Shown here piece after piece: positions 52,944 through 61,214 of a stretch of 64,000 bases of DNA; position 1 is the stretch's first letter; every line of letters starts with the position of its first letter. The translations under genes and the position numbers were made by a program. This DNA is from an uncultured Verrucomicrobia subdivision 3 bacterium (GTDB taxonomy: Bacteria; Verrucomicrobiota; Verrucomicrobiia; Limisphaerales; UBA11358), in the NCBI GenBank assembly GCA_903922735.1, contig CAIXUZ010000041.1:1-64000 (forward strand), in the 5' to 3' direction. The notes under the pieces were generated by a model. The model was not told the origin of the DNA and did no database searches. It was given only the letters and a program-made list of their open reading frames with translations.

Positions 52944-53954
52944 ATGAAGCTAATATCTCTTTCCATTCTGGTGTTAACATTCTTTGCCGGCGTGGTCATT
53001 GGTGCAGATATGCCGCCGCCGATTTCGCAGCCGATTTCGGTTGCCGTTTATGATTTCACGGCCGCCGGGGAAGCGTCGCACTATTTTGGACTAAAGCATA
53101 CCAATTGGAACGCATCGATGTGGAATGCGTGGCGTCAAACAATTCACAATTTAGCGTCAAAGGTGACGGTGCTCGTAACGGCGGATTTATCGGTTCAGAC
53201 AAATCTGATTATGGTTGAACGTGCAGAGTTGAAGAAAGCGCTCAAAGAACAGGCGTTCGGACTTTCTGGCATGGTCAGTTCTGATGCGGCGGCAAAAATC
53301 GGCCAGATAACAGGAGCGAAAGTATTGGTGGCTGGACAGGTTTTTACGTCGGACGACGGTCATCTGACCATTGTGGCCAGTATCATTGGAACAGAAACTA
53401 GCCGTTATTATTCTGCAAAAGTGGAAGGTTCAACCGTGAACCTGGGGAAGTTGATGGACGATCTTTCGCAAAATATTTCAGAGACCATCAGCAAACAATA
53501 CACCAATTTGATTGTCACTACTGAGACTCGGGACGTTCGGGTTGATCGTATCGTCAAAGCCGTCAAAGGCAAAAAACGACCGAGCGTGTTGATCAGCATT
53601 GTTGATCAATTAACCGACGACAAAACATCGTCCAATTTCGGTGTCGTCACCGAACTCGGAATCTTATTTCAAAAAACCGGTTTCACGGTCATTGACGAAA
53701 AATCCAGCAACAAGCCCGACATCATTATCACCGGCATAGCCAGCTCCGATTGGGGGCCGAAACACGGTGAGTTGTATTCCTGTAGGTCACTCATCGAAAT
53801 CAAAGTTCAGAAGCGGCGCACGGGCGACTTGCTTAATTTTGACCGGCAGGAAAATGAGGCGGTGGACATCGGTAAATACACCGCAGCAAAAAAAGCGATG
53901 CTGATCGCAACGGATAATTTGGCTGAGCGTCTTTTGCCGTTGTTGGCACAATGA
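52944..53954 (+). CDS. CsgG-like secreted protein, paralogue 1
   Basis: A 336-residue exported protein of the CsgG/curli-assembly-like family. After MKLISLSILVLTFFAGVVIG comes ISVAVYDFTAAGEASHYFGL, then VTVLVTADLSVQTNLIMVER and AELKKALKEQAFGLSGMV, SSDAAAKIGQITGAKVLVAG: the CsgG-type core. There is no lipobox cysteine, unlike CsgG. The C-terminal part has GILFQKTGFTVIDEKSSNKP and DIIITGIASSDWGPKHGELY, shared with the other paralogues. It is the most divergent of the six, with a 20-residue insert after the first strand. The function is unknown. Confidence 0.85.
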   Translation: MKLISLSILVLTFFAGVVIGADMPPPISQPISVAVYDFTAAGEASHYFGLKHTNWNASMWNAWRQTIHNLASKVTVLVTADLSVQTNLIMVERAELKKALKEQAFGLSGMVSSDAAAKIGQITGAKVLVAGQVFTSDDGHLTIVASIIGTETSRYYSAKVEGSTVNLGKLMDDLSQNISETISKQYTNLIVTTETRDVRVDRIVKAVKGKKRPSVLISIVDQLTDDKTSSNFGVVTELGILFQKTGFTVIDEKSSNKPDIIITGIASSDWGPKHGELYSCRSLIEIKVQKRRTGDLLNFDRQENEAVDIGKYTAAKKAMLIATDNLAERLLPLLAQ

Positions 53955-54661
53955 ATTCAACGAACCAAATAGCCATGAAAAAAACATTTCAATTCCTTTT
54001 AGCTTCATTGTTGCTCCTGCCATGCGTTTGCTTTGGCGACAAGTTAAGCAAGGACTATCAAGCCGGGGCCCGTCGAAACCGGCAACTGCAAGTTTCTTTT
54101 CAACAGTTTAAGGAGCTGACGCCTGCCAGCGATCCCGACAAACTGGAATTCCAAAAATTCCGGTTGGAAAACCCGGTCTCCTTCGAAGGGAAAGATTATT
54201 ATGGTTTCCGCTTCACGGTTCCTCAGCGGGCCAACCACGAGGACTTGGTCTGGGCCTTTCTTGAACCGAATTCATCTTCAGGTTTTACGGGTTGGTATAT
54301 CCTTCCTGAGCCTGAAAAAACTTCGGCTGAGGCGATTGCTGAAGGGAAAGAACAGGGCTTTGAGGGATTTAAAGACTTCCTGTATTTTCCAAAAGCACAA
54401 TACCCGGAACTTCATGGCTTGCCACCGACCGGTGGAAAATTGGTGGTGCTGCAACACCTTTCAGGAAATTCACTGCAAGATGGTAGGCAATACCTTATCT
54501 GGTTTGGCTTTAAGTCTCAGAAAGCGCCCAACCGGATGTCATTGAAATTCACGTTTGCGAGTTTGACGGACCAGGAGGCGCATAACCGCAATGTTATGGA
54601 AAAAGTGCTTGGCCTGCACCGTGGTAATCCAAAGGCAGATTCATCCAATTCTAGCGAATAA
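53951..54661 (+). CDS. Exported protein of unknown function inside CsgG-like array
   Basis: A 236-residue exported protein; the signal is MKKTFQFLLASLLLLPCVCF from ATG 53975, with an earlier ATG at 53951 overlapping the previous stop by 4 bp. The mature part is not a CsgG homologue: KLEFQKFRLENPVSFEGKDY, FRFTVPQRANHEDLVWAFLE and TGGKLVVLQHLSGNSLQDGR suggest a beta-rich fold. It contains GWYILPEPEKTSAEAIAEGK. It separates paralogue 1 from the tight array of paralogues 2-6. No family recognised. Confidence 0.75.
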   Translation: MNSTNQIAMKKTFQFLLASLLLLPCVCFGDKLSKDYQAGARRNRQLQVSFQQFKELTPASDPDKLEFQKFRLENPVSFEGKDYYGFRFTVPQRANHEDLVWAFLEPNSSSGFTGWYILPEPEKTSAEAIAEGKEQGFEGFKDFLYFPKAQYPELHGLPPTGGKLVVLQHLSGNSLQDGRQYLIWFGFKSQKAPNRMSLKFTFASLTDQEAHNRNVMEKVLGLHRGNPKADSSNSSE

Positions 54662-54680
54662 AAATCCAATTATTGTGATC

Positions 54681-55604
54681 ATGAAAATAACAATTCGGTT
54701 TTTTCTGGCTCTGTTGTTGACCGGTGCAGTGGTTCAGGCTGCGCCCCAATCTCCGCTCACCGTGGCGGTGTTTGATTTTAAGAGCGACACCAAGGCGGGG
54801 AATTATGGCGACAAAGTGACCACCCTCGTCACCGCCAACCTCACGACCGGGACCAATTTTGTATTGGTCGACCGCGCAAATTTGAAAAGGGCTTTGAAGG
54901 AACAGGCCTTTGACGTTTCGGGCATGGCCAACCCGGCCACGGCGGCGAAAATCGGGCAGATCACCGGTGCCAAGGTCTTGGTGGCCGGAAAGGTGATGAC
55001 CATTGGTGCCAATCATCTGGTGGTCGTGGCCAACGTGGTCGGCACCGAGACGGGCCGGTTGTTTGCCGACCAGGCGGAAGGCGCGGCGGACCACTTGATG
55101 GATTTGACTTCAGCTTTGAGCCGGAAAATCGCGCAGACCATCAGCGACCAAGCGACGAATCTGGTTGCCGTGGCGCAGGAATCCAGCGAGGAACGTCTGG
55201 ATCGCATCATTAAAAACCTCGCCGGCACCAACCGTCCGAGCGTGTCGATCAAGATAGGCCAGAGCCCCAATCCCGCCAACCCCAGCAAGTCATGTGAAGC
55301 GGCGTTAGGGAAGATCCTGATGAAAGCCGGATTCAAGGTGGTGGATGAAAAATCCGACAGCAAGCCGGACATTGAAATCACCGGGGTGAAAGGCCACAGC
55401 CCTGGACCACGCCGGAACGGCATATATTCAATCACTATTAGTATCAGTTTGAAAGTTCAGGATCGTCGGACGGGTGCCCTCATCGCCTATGAGCATGAGG
55501 TGGCCTCCGCAGTGGAAGCTTCGATGCAGGCCGCCAACGATGCGGCCTTGGACCGGGCGGTTGACGCGCTGGCCGAGAAGGTTCTACCCCTGCTGGCAAA
55601 ATGA
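54681..55604 (+). CDS. CsgG-like secreted protein, paralogue 2
   Basis: A 307-residue exported protein, signal MKITIRFFLALLLTGAVVQA, cleavage at AA-P, no lipobox. CsgG-like core: LTVAVFDFKSDTKAGNYGDK, VTTLVTANLTTGTNFVLVDR, ANLKRALKEQAFDVSGMANP and KIGQITGAKVLVAGKVMTIG. The C-terminal module has AGFKVVDEKSDSKPDIEITG, GPRRNGIYSITISISLKVQD and ends ALAEKVLPLLAK. 72 bp at 55176-55247 match paralogue 5 with one mismatch. The start is ATG 54681; the longer frame opens inside the previous gene. Confidence 0.86.
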   Translation: MKITIRFFLALLLTGAVVQAAPQSPLTVAVFDFKSDTKAGNYGDKVTTLVTANLTTGTNFVLVDRANLKRALKEQAFDVSGMANPATAAKIGQITGAKVLVAGKVMTIGANHLVVVANVVGTETGRLFADQAEGAADHLMDLTSALSRKIAQTISDQATNLVAVAQESSEERLDRIIKNLAGTNRPSVSIKIGQSPNPANPSKSCEAALGKILMKAGFKVVDEKSDSKPDIEITGVKGHSPGPRRNGIYSITISISLKVQDRRTGALIAYEHEVASAVEASMQAANDAALDRAVDALAEKVLPLLAK

Positions 55605-55623
55605 TTTCAATCAATTTCCATAT

Positions 55624-56538
55624 ATGAAAATTGTAATACCTTTACTGACCCTCTTTTTGGCGGGGGTGCTGGCTCACGCCGCGCCGCCATCGGCGGTCAC
55701 CGTGGCTGTGTATGATTTCAAAGGTGATAACCGGTTCGAGAGCTTGGGCGTTAAAGTGACCACGCTCGTCGCCGCCAACCTCACAACCGAAACCAATCTG
55801 GCCCTGGTCGAACGGGCGAATTTGAAAAAGGCTCTGAACGAACAGGCCTTTGGTGTTTCGGGCATGGTCAGCCCGGAAACGGCCTCCGCCATCGGCCAGA
55901 TTACCGGCGTGAAAGTTTTGGTGGCCGGGCAGGTGATGAAAACCGGCGATAATCATCTGGTCATCGTCGCCAATATCATCGGCACGGAAACGGGCCGGCT
56001 GTTTTCCGACAAGGTGGAAGGTTCGGCGGACCGCTTGATGGATTTGACTTCAACGTTGAGCCGGAAAATCGCCCAGACCATCAATGCCCAGACGACCAAC
56101 CTCATCATGGTGGCGCAGGAGTCCCACGCGGAACGCCTGGAGCGGATTGTCAAAAGCATCAACGGAACAAATCGTCCGAGCGTATCGCTGGGAATTCTCC
56201 TGAAAAACGGCTGGCCCGGTGCCACTACTACCGGTGAATTTGGAATCATCCTGTTGAAGGCCGGATTCAAGGTGGTGGACGGCAAATCGGACCGGAAACC
56301 GGACGTGGAAATCACCGGCGTATGCAACACCAGCGCCGGGCCGCGGCATGGCGATCTATATTCATACGGAGCCGTCATCGAGTTGAAAGTTGTGGATCGG
56401 CGGACGGGTAACATCATCGCCTTTGACCGCCAGGAAAGCACCGTGACTGACGCCACCGCGATGAGCGCCAATCGGTCCGCGCAGGCCTGTGCCGTTGACG
56501 CGCTGGCGGAACGGGTTCTGCCCCTGCTGGCCAAATGA
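55624..56538 (+). CDS. CsgG-like secreted protein, paralogue 3
   Basis: A 304-residue exported protein, signal MKIVIPLLTLFLAGVLAHAA. Core: VTVAVYDFKGDNRFESLGVK, NLALVERANLKKALNEQAF, GVSGMVSPETASAIGQITGV and KVLVAGQVMKTGDNHLVIVA. The C-terminal module has AGFKVVDGKSDRKPDVEITG and DLYSYGAVIELKVVDRRTG, ending ERVLPLLAK. The intergenic stretch before it (ATGATTTCAATCAA) is repeated before paralogue 4, so both are recent tandem copies. Closest to paralogue 4 (INAQTTNLIMVAQESHAERL). Confidence 0.87.
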   Translation: MKIVIPLLTLFLAGVLAHAAPPSAVTVAVYDFKGDNRFESLGVKVTTLVAANLTTETNLALVERANLKKALNEQAFGVSGMVSPETASAIGQITGVKVLVAGQVMKTGDNHLVIVANIIGTETGRLFSDKVEGSADRLMDLTSTLSRKIAQTINAQTTNLIMVAQESHAERLERIVKSINGTNRPSVSLGILLKNGWPGATTTGEFGIILLKAGFKVVDGKSDRKPDVEITGVCNTSAGPRHGDLYSYGAVIELKVVDRRTGNIIAFDRQESTVTDATAMSANRSAQACAVDALAERVLPLLAK

Positions 56539-56557
56539 TTTCAATCAAACCATATCC

Positions 56558-57481
56558 ATGAAAATAAACACTCCTTTCATCCTGTCCCTCTTATTGGCGG
56601 GTGTCATGGCCCACGCCGCGCCGCCAGCGGCGCTCACCGTGGCCGTGTATGATTTCAAAGGTTACGATGAGGCGGAGAATTTGGGCGGTAAAGTGACTTC
56701 ACTGATTGCCTCTGAACTCACGACCGGTACGAACTTGGTTTTGTTCGATCGCCTGCAATTGACGAAGGCTTTGAACGAACAGGCGCTGGGGGTTTCTGGC
56801 GTGGTCAGTTCGGACACGGCGGCGATGATCGGCCAGATCACCGGCGTGAAAGTTTTGGTGGCCGGAAAGGTGATGCCCATGGGCGCCAACCATCTGGTCA
56901 TCGTGGCGAACATCATTGGCACCGAAACGGGACGGCTGTTTGCCGACCAGGTGGAAGGCTCCCCGGACAAATTGGTGGATTTGACTTCTGCTTTGAGCCG
57001 GAAAATCACCCAGACCATCAATGCCCAGACGACCAATCTCATCATGGTGGCGCAGGAATCCCGCGCGAATCGTCTGGAGCGGATTGTCAAAAGCATCACC
57101 GGAACCAATCGTCCGTCCGTTTTGGTGAATGTCCACGGCTCTTCGGGCAAATCGCCGCCCAACTCCACGGCCACAGCTGAATTCGGAATCATCCTGTTAA
57201 AGGCCGGATTCAAGGTGGTGGACGCTAAATCGGAGCAAAAACCGGACGTGGTGATCTCCGGCGTGGACGAGGCCAAAGAAGAACCGCGTCATGCCGACCT
57301 GTATTCATTCCAAGCCGTCATCGAATTGAAAGTTCGGGAACGGCGGAGCGGCAACATCATTTGCTTTGATCGCCAGGAATGCACCGCGACCGACGCCACC
57401 AAGGTGGGGGCCAGCCGGGCCGCCCAGGTCAATGCCGTTGATGCGCTGGCGGAGCGGATACTTCCGCTGCTCGCAAAGTAA
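56558..57481 (+). CDS. CsgG-like secreted protein, paralogue 4
   Basis: A 307-residue exported protein, signal MKINTPFILSLLLAGVMAHA. Core: LTVAVYDFKGYDEAENLGGK, NLVLFDRLQLTKALNEQALG, SSDTAAMIGQITGVKVLVAG. The VERA motif of the other copies is here FDRLQ, a drift of the conserved Glu. A linker (NVHGSSGKSPPNSTATAE) is 8-10 residues longer than in paralogue 3. The C-terminal module has AGFKVVDAKSEQKPDVVISG and ERILPLLAK. It follows paralogue 3 by 19 bp. Confidence 0.86.
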   Translation: MKINTPFILSLLLAGVMAHAAPPAALTVAVYDFKGYDEAENLGGKVTSLIASELTTGTNLVLFDRLQLTKALNEQALGVSGVVSSDTAAMIGQITGVKVLVAGKVMPMGANHLVIVANIIGTETGRLFADQVEGSPDKLVDLTSALSRKITQTINAQTTNLIMVAQESRANRLERIVKSITGTNRPSVLVNVHGSSGKSPPNSTATAEFGIILLKAGFKVVDAKSEQKPDVVISGVDEAKEEPRHADLYSFQAVIELKVRERRSGNIICFDRQECTATDATKVGASRAAQVNAVDALAERILPLLAK

Positions 57482-57500
57482 AATTTGATCCAAATAGATT

Positions 57501-58418
57501 ATGAAAACACAAATCTCAATGGGTTTGATAATCCTGGCATTGGCTGGTGCGGTAGCTCATGCCGCGCCGCTCACGGTGGCCGTGTATGATTTCAAGGGTG
57601 ACGGCGCTGCCGCCAGCTACGGCAAAAACGTCACCACCCTCGTCACCGCCAACCTGACGACCGAGACCAATCTGGTCATGCTCGAACGCGTGGAATTGTC
57701 GAAAGCTTTGAGCGAGCAGGCCTTTGGCGTTTCAGGCTTGGTCAATTCGGTTGCGGCCGCGCAGATCGGCCAGATCACCGGCGCAAAAATCTTGGTGGCC
57801 GGGCAGGTGATAAAAACCGGCGATAATCATCTGGTCATCGTTGCCAACATCGTCGGCACGGAGACCGGCCGGCTGTTTGCCAGCAAGGTGGAAGGCTCGG
57901 CGGATAACTTGACCGAATTGACTGCCAGCTTGAGCCGGAAGATTGCGCAGACCATCAGCGACCAGGCGAAGAACCTGATTGCCGCGAAGCAGGAATCCAG
58001 CGAGGAACGGCTGGATCGCATCATTAAAAACCTCGCCGGCACCAACCGTCCGAGCGTGTCGGTCGAAATCCTCATGCCTTCCCTGAATAAGGGGCATCTG
58101 ATCACGGCGGAAGGTGAATTGGGAAGAATCCTGTTGAAGTCGAGATTCGCGGTGGTGGATGCCAGGTCGGATCGGAAACCGGACGTGGAAATCACCGGAG
58201 TGCTCGACATCAGCGCCGCGCCCCGCCACGGCGAAATGTTTTCCTTTCGCGCCGTCATTGATTTGAAGATTCAGGAACGCCGGTCCGGCACCATCCTCGC
58301 CTTTGACCATCAGGAAGGCAACGCCACCGGCACCACCGAAGCGGGTGCCAACCGGTCCGCCCAGGTCAACGCCGTTGATGCGCTGGCGGAAAGAATTCTG
58401 CCGCTCTTGGCCAAATGA
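57501..58418 (+). CDS. CsgG-like secreted protein, paralogue 5
   Basis: A 305-residue exported protein, signal MKTQISMGLIILALAGAVAH. Core: LTVAVYDFKGDGAAASYGKN, NLVMLERVELSKALSEQAFG, SVAAAQIGQITGAKILVAGQ. The middle is nearly identical to paralogue 2 (ISDQAKNLIAAKQESSEERL, RIIKNLAGTNRPSVS). The C-terminal module has SRFAVVDARSDRKPDVEITG and EMFSFRAVIDLKIQERRSG, ending ERILPLLAK. It follows paralogue 4 by 19 bp and is followed by paralogue 6. Confidence 0.87.
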   Translation: MKTQISMGLIILALAGAVAHAAPLTVAVYDFKGDGAAASYGKNVTTLVTANLTTETNLVMLERVELSKALSEQAFGVSGLVNSVAAAQIGQITGAKILVAGQVIKTGDNHLVIVANIVGTETGRLFASKVEGSADNLTELTASLSRKIAQTISDQAKNLIAAKQESSEERLDRIIKNLAGTNRPSVSVEILMPSLNKGHLITAEGELGRILLKSRFAVVDARSDRKPDVEITGVLDISAAPRHGEMFSFRAVIDLKIQERRSGTILAFDHQEGNATGTTEAGANRSAQVNAVDALAERILPLLAK

Positions 58419-58441
58419 TTTCAACTCAACCAAACAAAACT

Positions 58442-59392
58442 ATGAAAATAAAACTCCCGTTTATTCTCCCCATGTTGCTCCTCGCGGGCGCGCTTGCCCA
58501 CGGACAGAATGCAACCACCGACGGTCGTCCGCCGGCGGTTCTCACCGTCGCCGTCTTCGACTTTGATTCCAAGGACGAGAATGTCCATGGCCTTGGCCCG
58601 AAAGTCTCCACGCTGCTCAATGTCAACCTGTCCGCCGAGCCGAACCTCGTCACCGTCGAGCGGGCGGAACTGGAAAAAGCGCTGGGCGAACAGGAATTGG
58701 GCCTGTCCGGCACCGTTGCGCCCGACACCGCGGCGAAGGTGGCCAACTTGACCGGCGCAAAAATTCTGGTCACCGGTCGCGTGTTCAAGACGGACACGGA
58801 ACTGTTCATCGTCGCCAAAATCATTGGCACGGAAACCAGCCGCGTGTATGGCGAGCTGGTCACCGGCGGCGCGGATGCCTCCATTGCCGACCTGTCTGCG
58901 AGCCTGGCGAAGAAAATCGCGGCGGCCGTGGTGCAGAAAGGCGACACCCTGCTTGCCAAAGTGGAGAAGCCGGAAGACCGCGTTGCGAAGATCAAGAAGG
59001 CGCTCGGCGACAAGAAGCTGCCTTCCGTTTCGGTGAGAATTGCCGAGCAGCATTTTGGCCGGCGGGTCATCGACCCGGCCGCGCAGACGGAACTATCCCT
59101 GATATTACAGCAGTGCGGCTTCACGCTGGCGGACGATAAGTCCGATAGCAAGCCGGACATTGAGATCACAGGCGAAGCCTTGAGCGAATTCGGGATGCGC
59201 AAAGGCAACCTGAAAAGCTGCCGCGCCCGCATAGAAATCAAGGCCCGCGACCGCAAGAGCGGCGACATCCTCTCCGTGGACCGTCAAACCAGCGTTGCCG
59301 TGGACGTGGCCGAACACATCGCCGCAAAAACCGCGTTGCAAAACGGCGCGGGCGAACTGGCGGAGCGCTTGATTCCAAAACTGGTGAAATGA
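58442..59392 (+). CDS. CsgG-like secreted protein, paralogue 6
   Basis: A 316-residue exported protein, signal MKIKLPFILPMLLLAGALAH. It is more distant than paralogues 2-5: LTVAVFDFDSKDENVHGLGP, NLVTVERAELEKALGEQELG, TAAKVANLTGAKILVTGRVF. The C-terminal module has CGFTLADDKSDSKPDIEITG and NLKSCRARIEIKARDRKSG, resembling paralogue 1 (KSCR / YSCRS), and ends LIPKLVK. Outer copies 1 and 6 are thus more alike to each other in the C-terminus than to the inner copies. The start is ATG 58442. The next gene overlaps its stop by 4 bp. Confidence 0.86.
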   Translation: MKIKLPFILPMLLLAGALAHGQNATTDGRPPAVLTVAVFDFDSKDENVHGLGPKVSTLLNVNLSAEPNLVTVERAELEKALGEQELGLSGTVAPDTAAKVANLTGAKILVTGRVFKTDTELFIVAKIIGTETSRVYGELVTGGADASIADLSASLAKKIAAAVVQKGDTLLAKVEKPEDRVAKIKKALGDKKLPSVSVRIAEQHFGRRVIDPAAQTELSLILQQCGFTLADDKSDSKPDIEITGEALSEFGMRKGNLKSCRARIEIKARDRKSGDILSVDRQTSVAVDVAEHIAAKTALQNGAGELAERLIPKLVK

Positions 59393-59745
59393 ATCCGACC
59401 AAATGGCAAATACTTTATGATACAGGGCGGTTTCCTTTGTGGTTTAGGATTCCGGCATTGGTATTTGGAGTTTTCTCGTTATTACTTGCCGTGGAAATTG
59501 CCGCAAACGGTTTGTTCGGTATTAACCTTCGTTTTCCTATGCCAAATGCTGGCTCTGGTTCGTATTTGCTTGGCTCACTCGCTTGCCTGGCTATTGCCGC
59601 AGTCTGGATTTTTGTTTGGTTCGCCCAAATCCGCATTTTGCTTGATGCGACACGACAGGAGTTGATCGTGTCATCAAGAGGATATACTCGCTTGCATGAG
59701 CGTCACATTACCTTGATTGGTAGCCGTAAAGGGGTCAGTCCATAG
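59389..59745 (+). CDS. Small membrane protein at end of CsgG-like operon (possibly truncated)
   Basis: A 118-residue protein with two hydrophobic helices (about residues 20-42 and 62-82) and a basic C-terminal tail (RLHERHITLIGSRKGVSP). The start overlaps the stop of paralogue 6 in an ATGA, so it is co-translated with the operon. The tail after ELIVSSRGYTRLHERHI looks cut off, as if the domain that follows the second helix ends early; AT-richer DNA follows. No family recognised. Confidence 0.65.
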   Translation: MNPTKWQILYDTGRFPLWFRIPALVFGVFSLLLAVEIAANGLFGINLRFPMPNAGSGSYLLGSLACLAIAAVWIFVWFAQIRILLDATRQELIVSSRGYTRLHERHITLIGSRKGVSP

Positions 59746-61214
59746 TATTGTGCTATTTTTTATTCTGCGTGAAGGGGGCGGTTCTTTACTATGCCCACTC
59801 TGAATGGGAAGTTTATGCCACCACCCGTCTCCGGCTCACGCGGGCGGCGGAGTTGGATGACATCCCTTGTGACCGCGCCTCTTCTATTTTCAATCTTCCA
59901 TCCTCGCCTTCGGAAATTCAATCCCTATAGCACCTTCCACCTCGAAGCTCGTTTTCATAAAAATTTCACTGGACATAAATGTACCAGTGTGTAATAATAC
60001 ACCTAGTTCAGCGGGCCTCCGCTTGGGCCTGCCGCCGGACGACGGTGTCGCTGACATTGCCTTGCCGGTAGCGGGTGCGGTTTCCGCGTGGCGTGCGTGA
60101 TCGTTCTTTGACATCTCGATTTTGTCCCGCAGCCTGTTCTAGGTTGTCCGGGTGGAGCTTGCCCCCTTCGCCCGGCAACCTGGCAACCTTCAAAATTTGA
60201 TTTTTCGGTGCGGTTTGGTGCGGTTTAGTGCGCTCGGTTCCGCCCGGTCTCGGATGGAATCTGTCTTCTGCTCTTTGAAATCACTTTTATTTCGTTTATT
60301 TCGTGGTTAAAAATGTTTTTTCCGGTTTCGCCCTTGGCGCTCTTGGCGCCTTGGCGGTTTAAACCCGGATTCCGGTCTCAGCTTGAAGTTATTCACGGTT
60401 TCCTGGCTTCCTTATTTAATTTTTTGATCGGCTTCCGCCTTCCGCCTTCCGCTTTGCCTTTGTCACCTTTGTTGTTAAAAAATCACCTGCTTTGGTCCCA
60501 TTTTCAGCATGCCAGCGTTTCAGCGTTTCATCTTTTGAGTTCCAGCCCCGCGCGCGCCAGAACTAGGGTGCCAAAAAGTGCCAAAAGGTGCCAAAAAGGG
60601 CCAAAAAGGGCCGCGTAGCCTCCAGCATCCGGAAACCGACCTCGGAAATTTAGCCTGTTTTTGGTCCAGAAACGGTCCAGTTTTGGATGCTCTATCAACC
60701 ACTTACAACAAATAGCCATGGCCCTGGTAAAAAAGTAAGGTCGCATTTGATTTCAGCTTTCTGCTTTGAACTTTCTGTTTTGGCCCATTTTCAGCATATT
60801 AGCGTTTCAGCGTTTTAGCTTTTAGGCCTGCCCTCCGCCCTCCGACCTTCACCCTCCGGCTACCCGCGCCCCCGCGCACGCCAGAAAAGGGGCGACAAAA
60901 ACGCCAAAATGCGACAAAACGCGACATGACTTGCGTCGCGCTCGTTAAAGAACCTGGAAAAAAACCGGTAGCCGGTAAAAATCGGTAAAAATCGGTAAAC
61001 AAACCGTGCCGCACGCTTTCAATTATGATCTGGTCTTGCCCTTGGCGGGCTTGGCGTCTTGGCGGTTTAAAATTGTGGCTGGAAGAAACTTCAGTGAAAT
61101 CAAACTCAAACCTGTGTTATGTCCAAGAATTTCATGCCCGCGTCCATACAAAACCGCTGACACTGGCCTGCTGATTTGAGAATATGGAAAAACAACCGCC
61201 ACCTATCAAAATAT
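59746..61214. other. Gene-free, repeat-rich decayed region
   Basis: No convincing gene in 1.47 kb. Two diverged copies of a module occur: ATTTTCAGCAT, AGCGTTTCAGCGTTT, a CGCGCxCGCCAGAA block and then 9-10-bp iterons. The first copy is about 60497-60615 (GTGCCAAAAA units); the second about 60784-60925 (GCGACAAAAA-type units). A third iteron run (CGGTAAAAAT) is at about 60968-61000. The string CTTGGCG...GGCGGTTTAAA occurs at 60335-60363 and again at 61040-61071. Nothing else was seen. Confidence 0.7.

Noticed and set aside
60000..60200. Short minus-strand frames in the decayed region
   Set aside because: Below 75 codons, no motif, and the region is made of repeats and low-complexity DNA.
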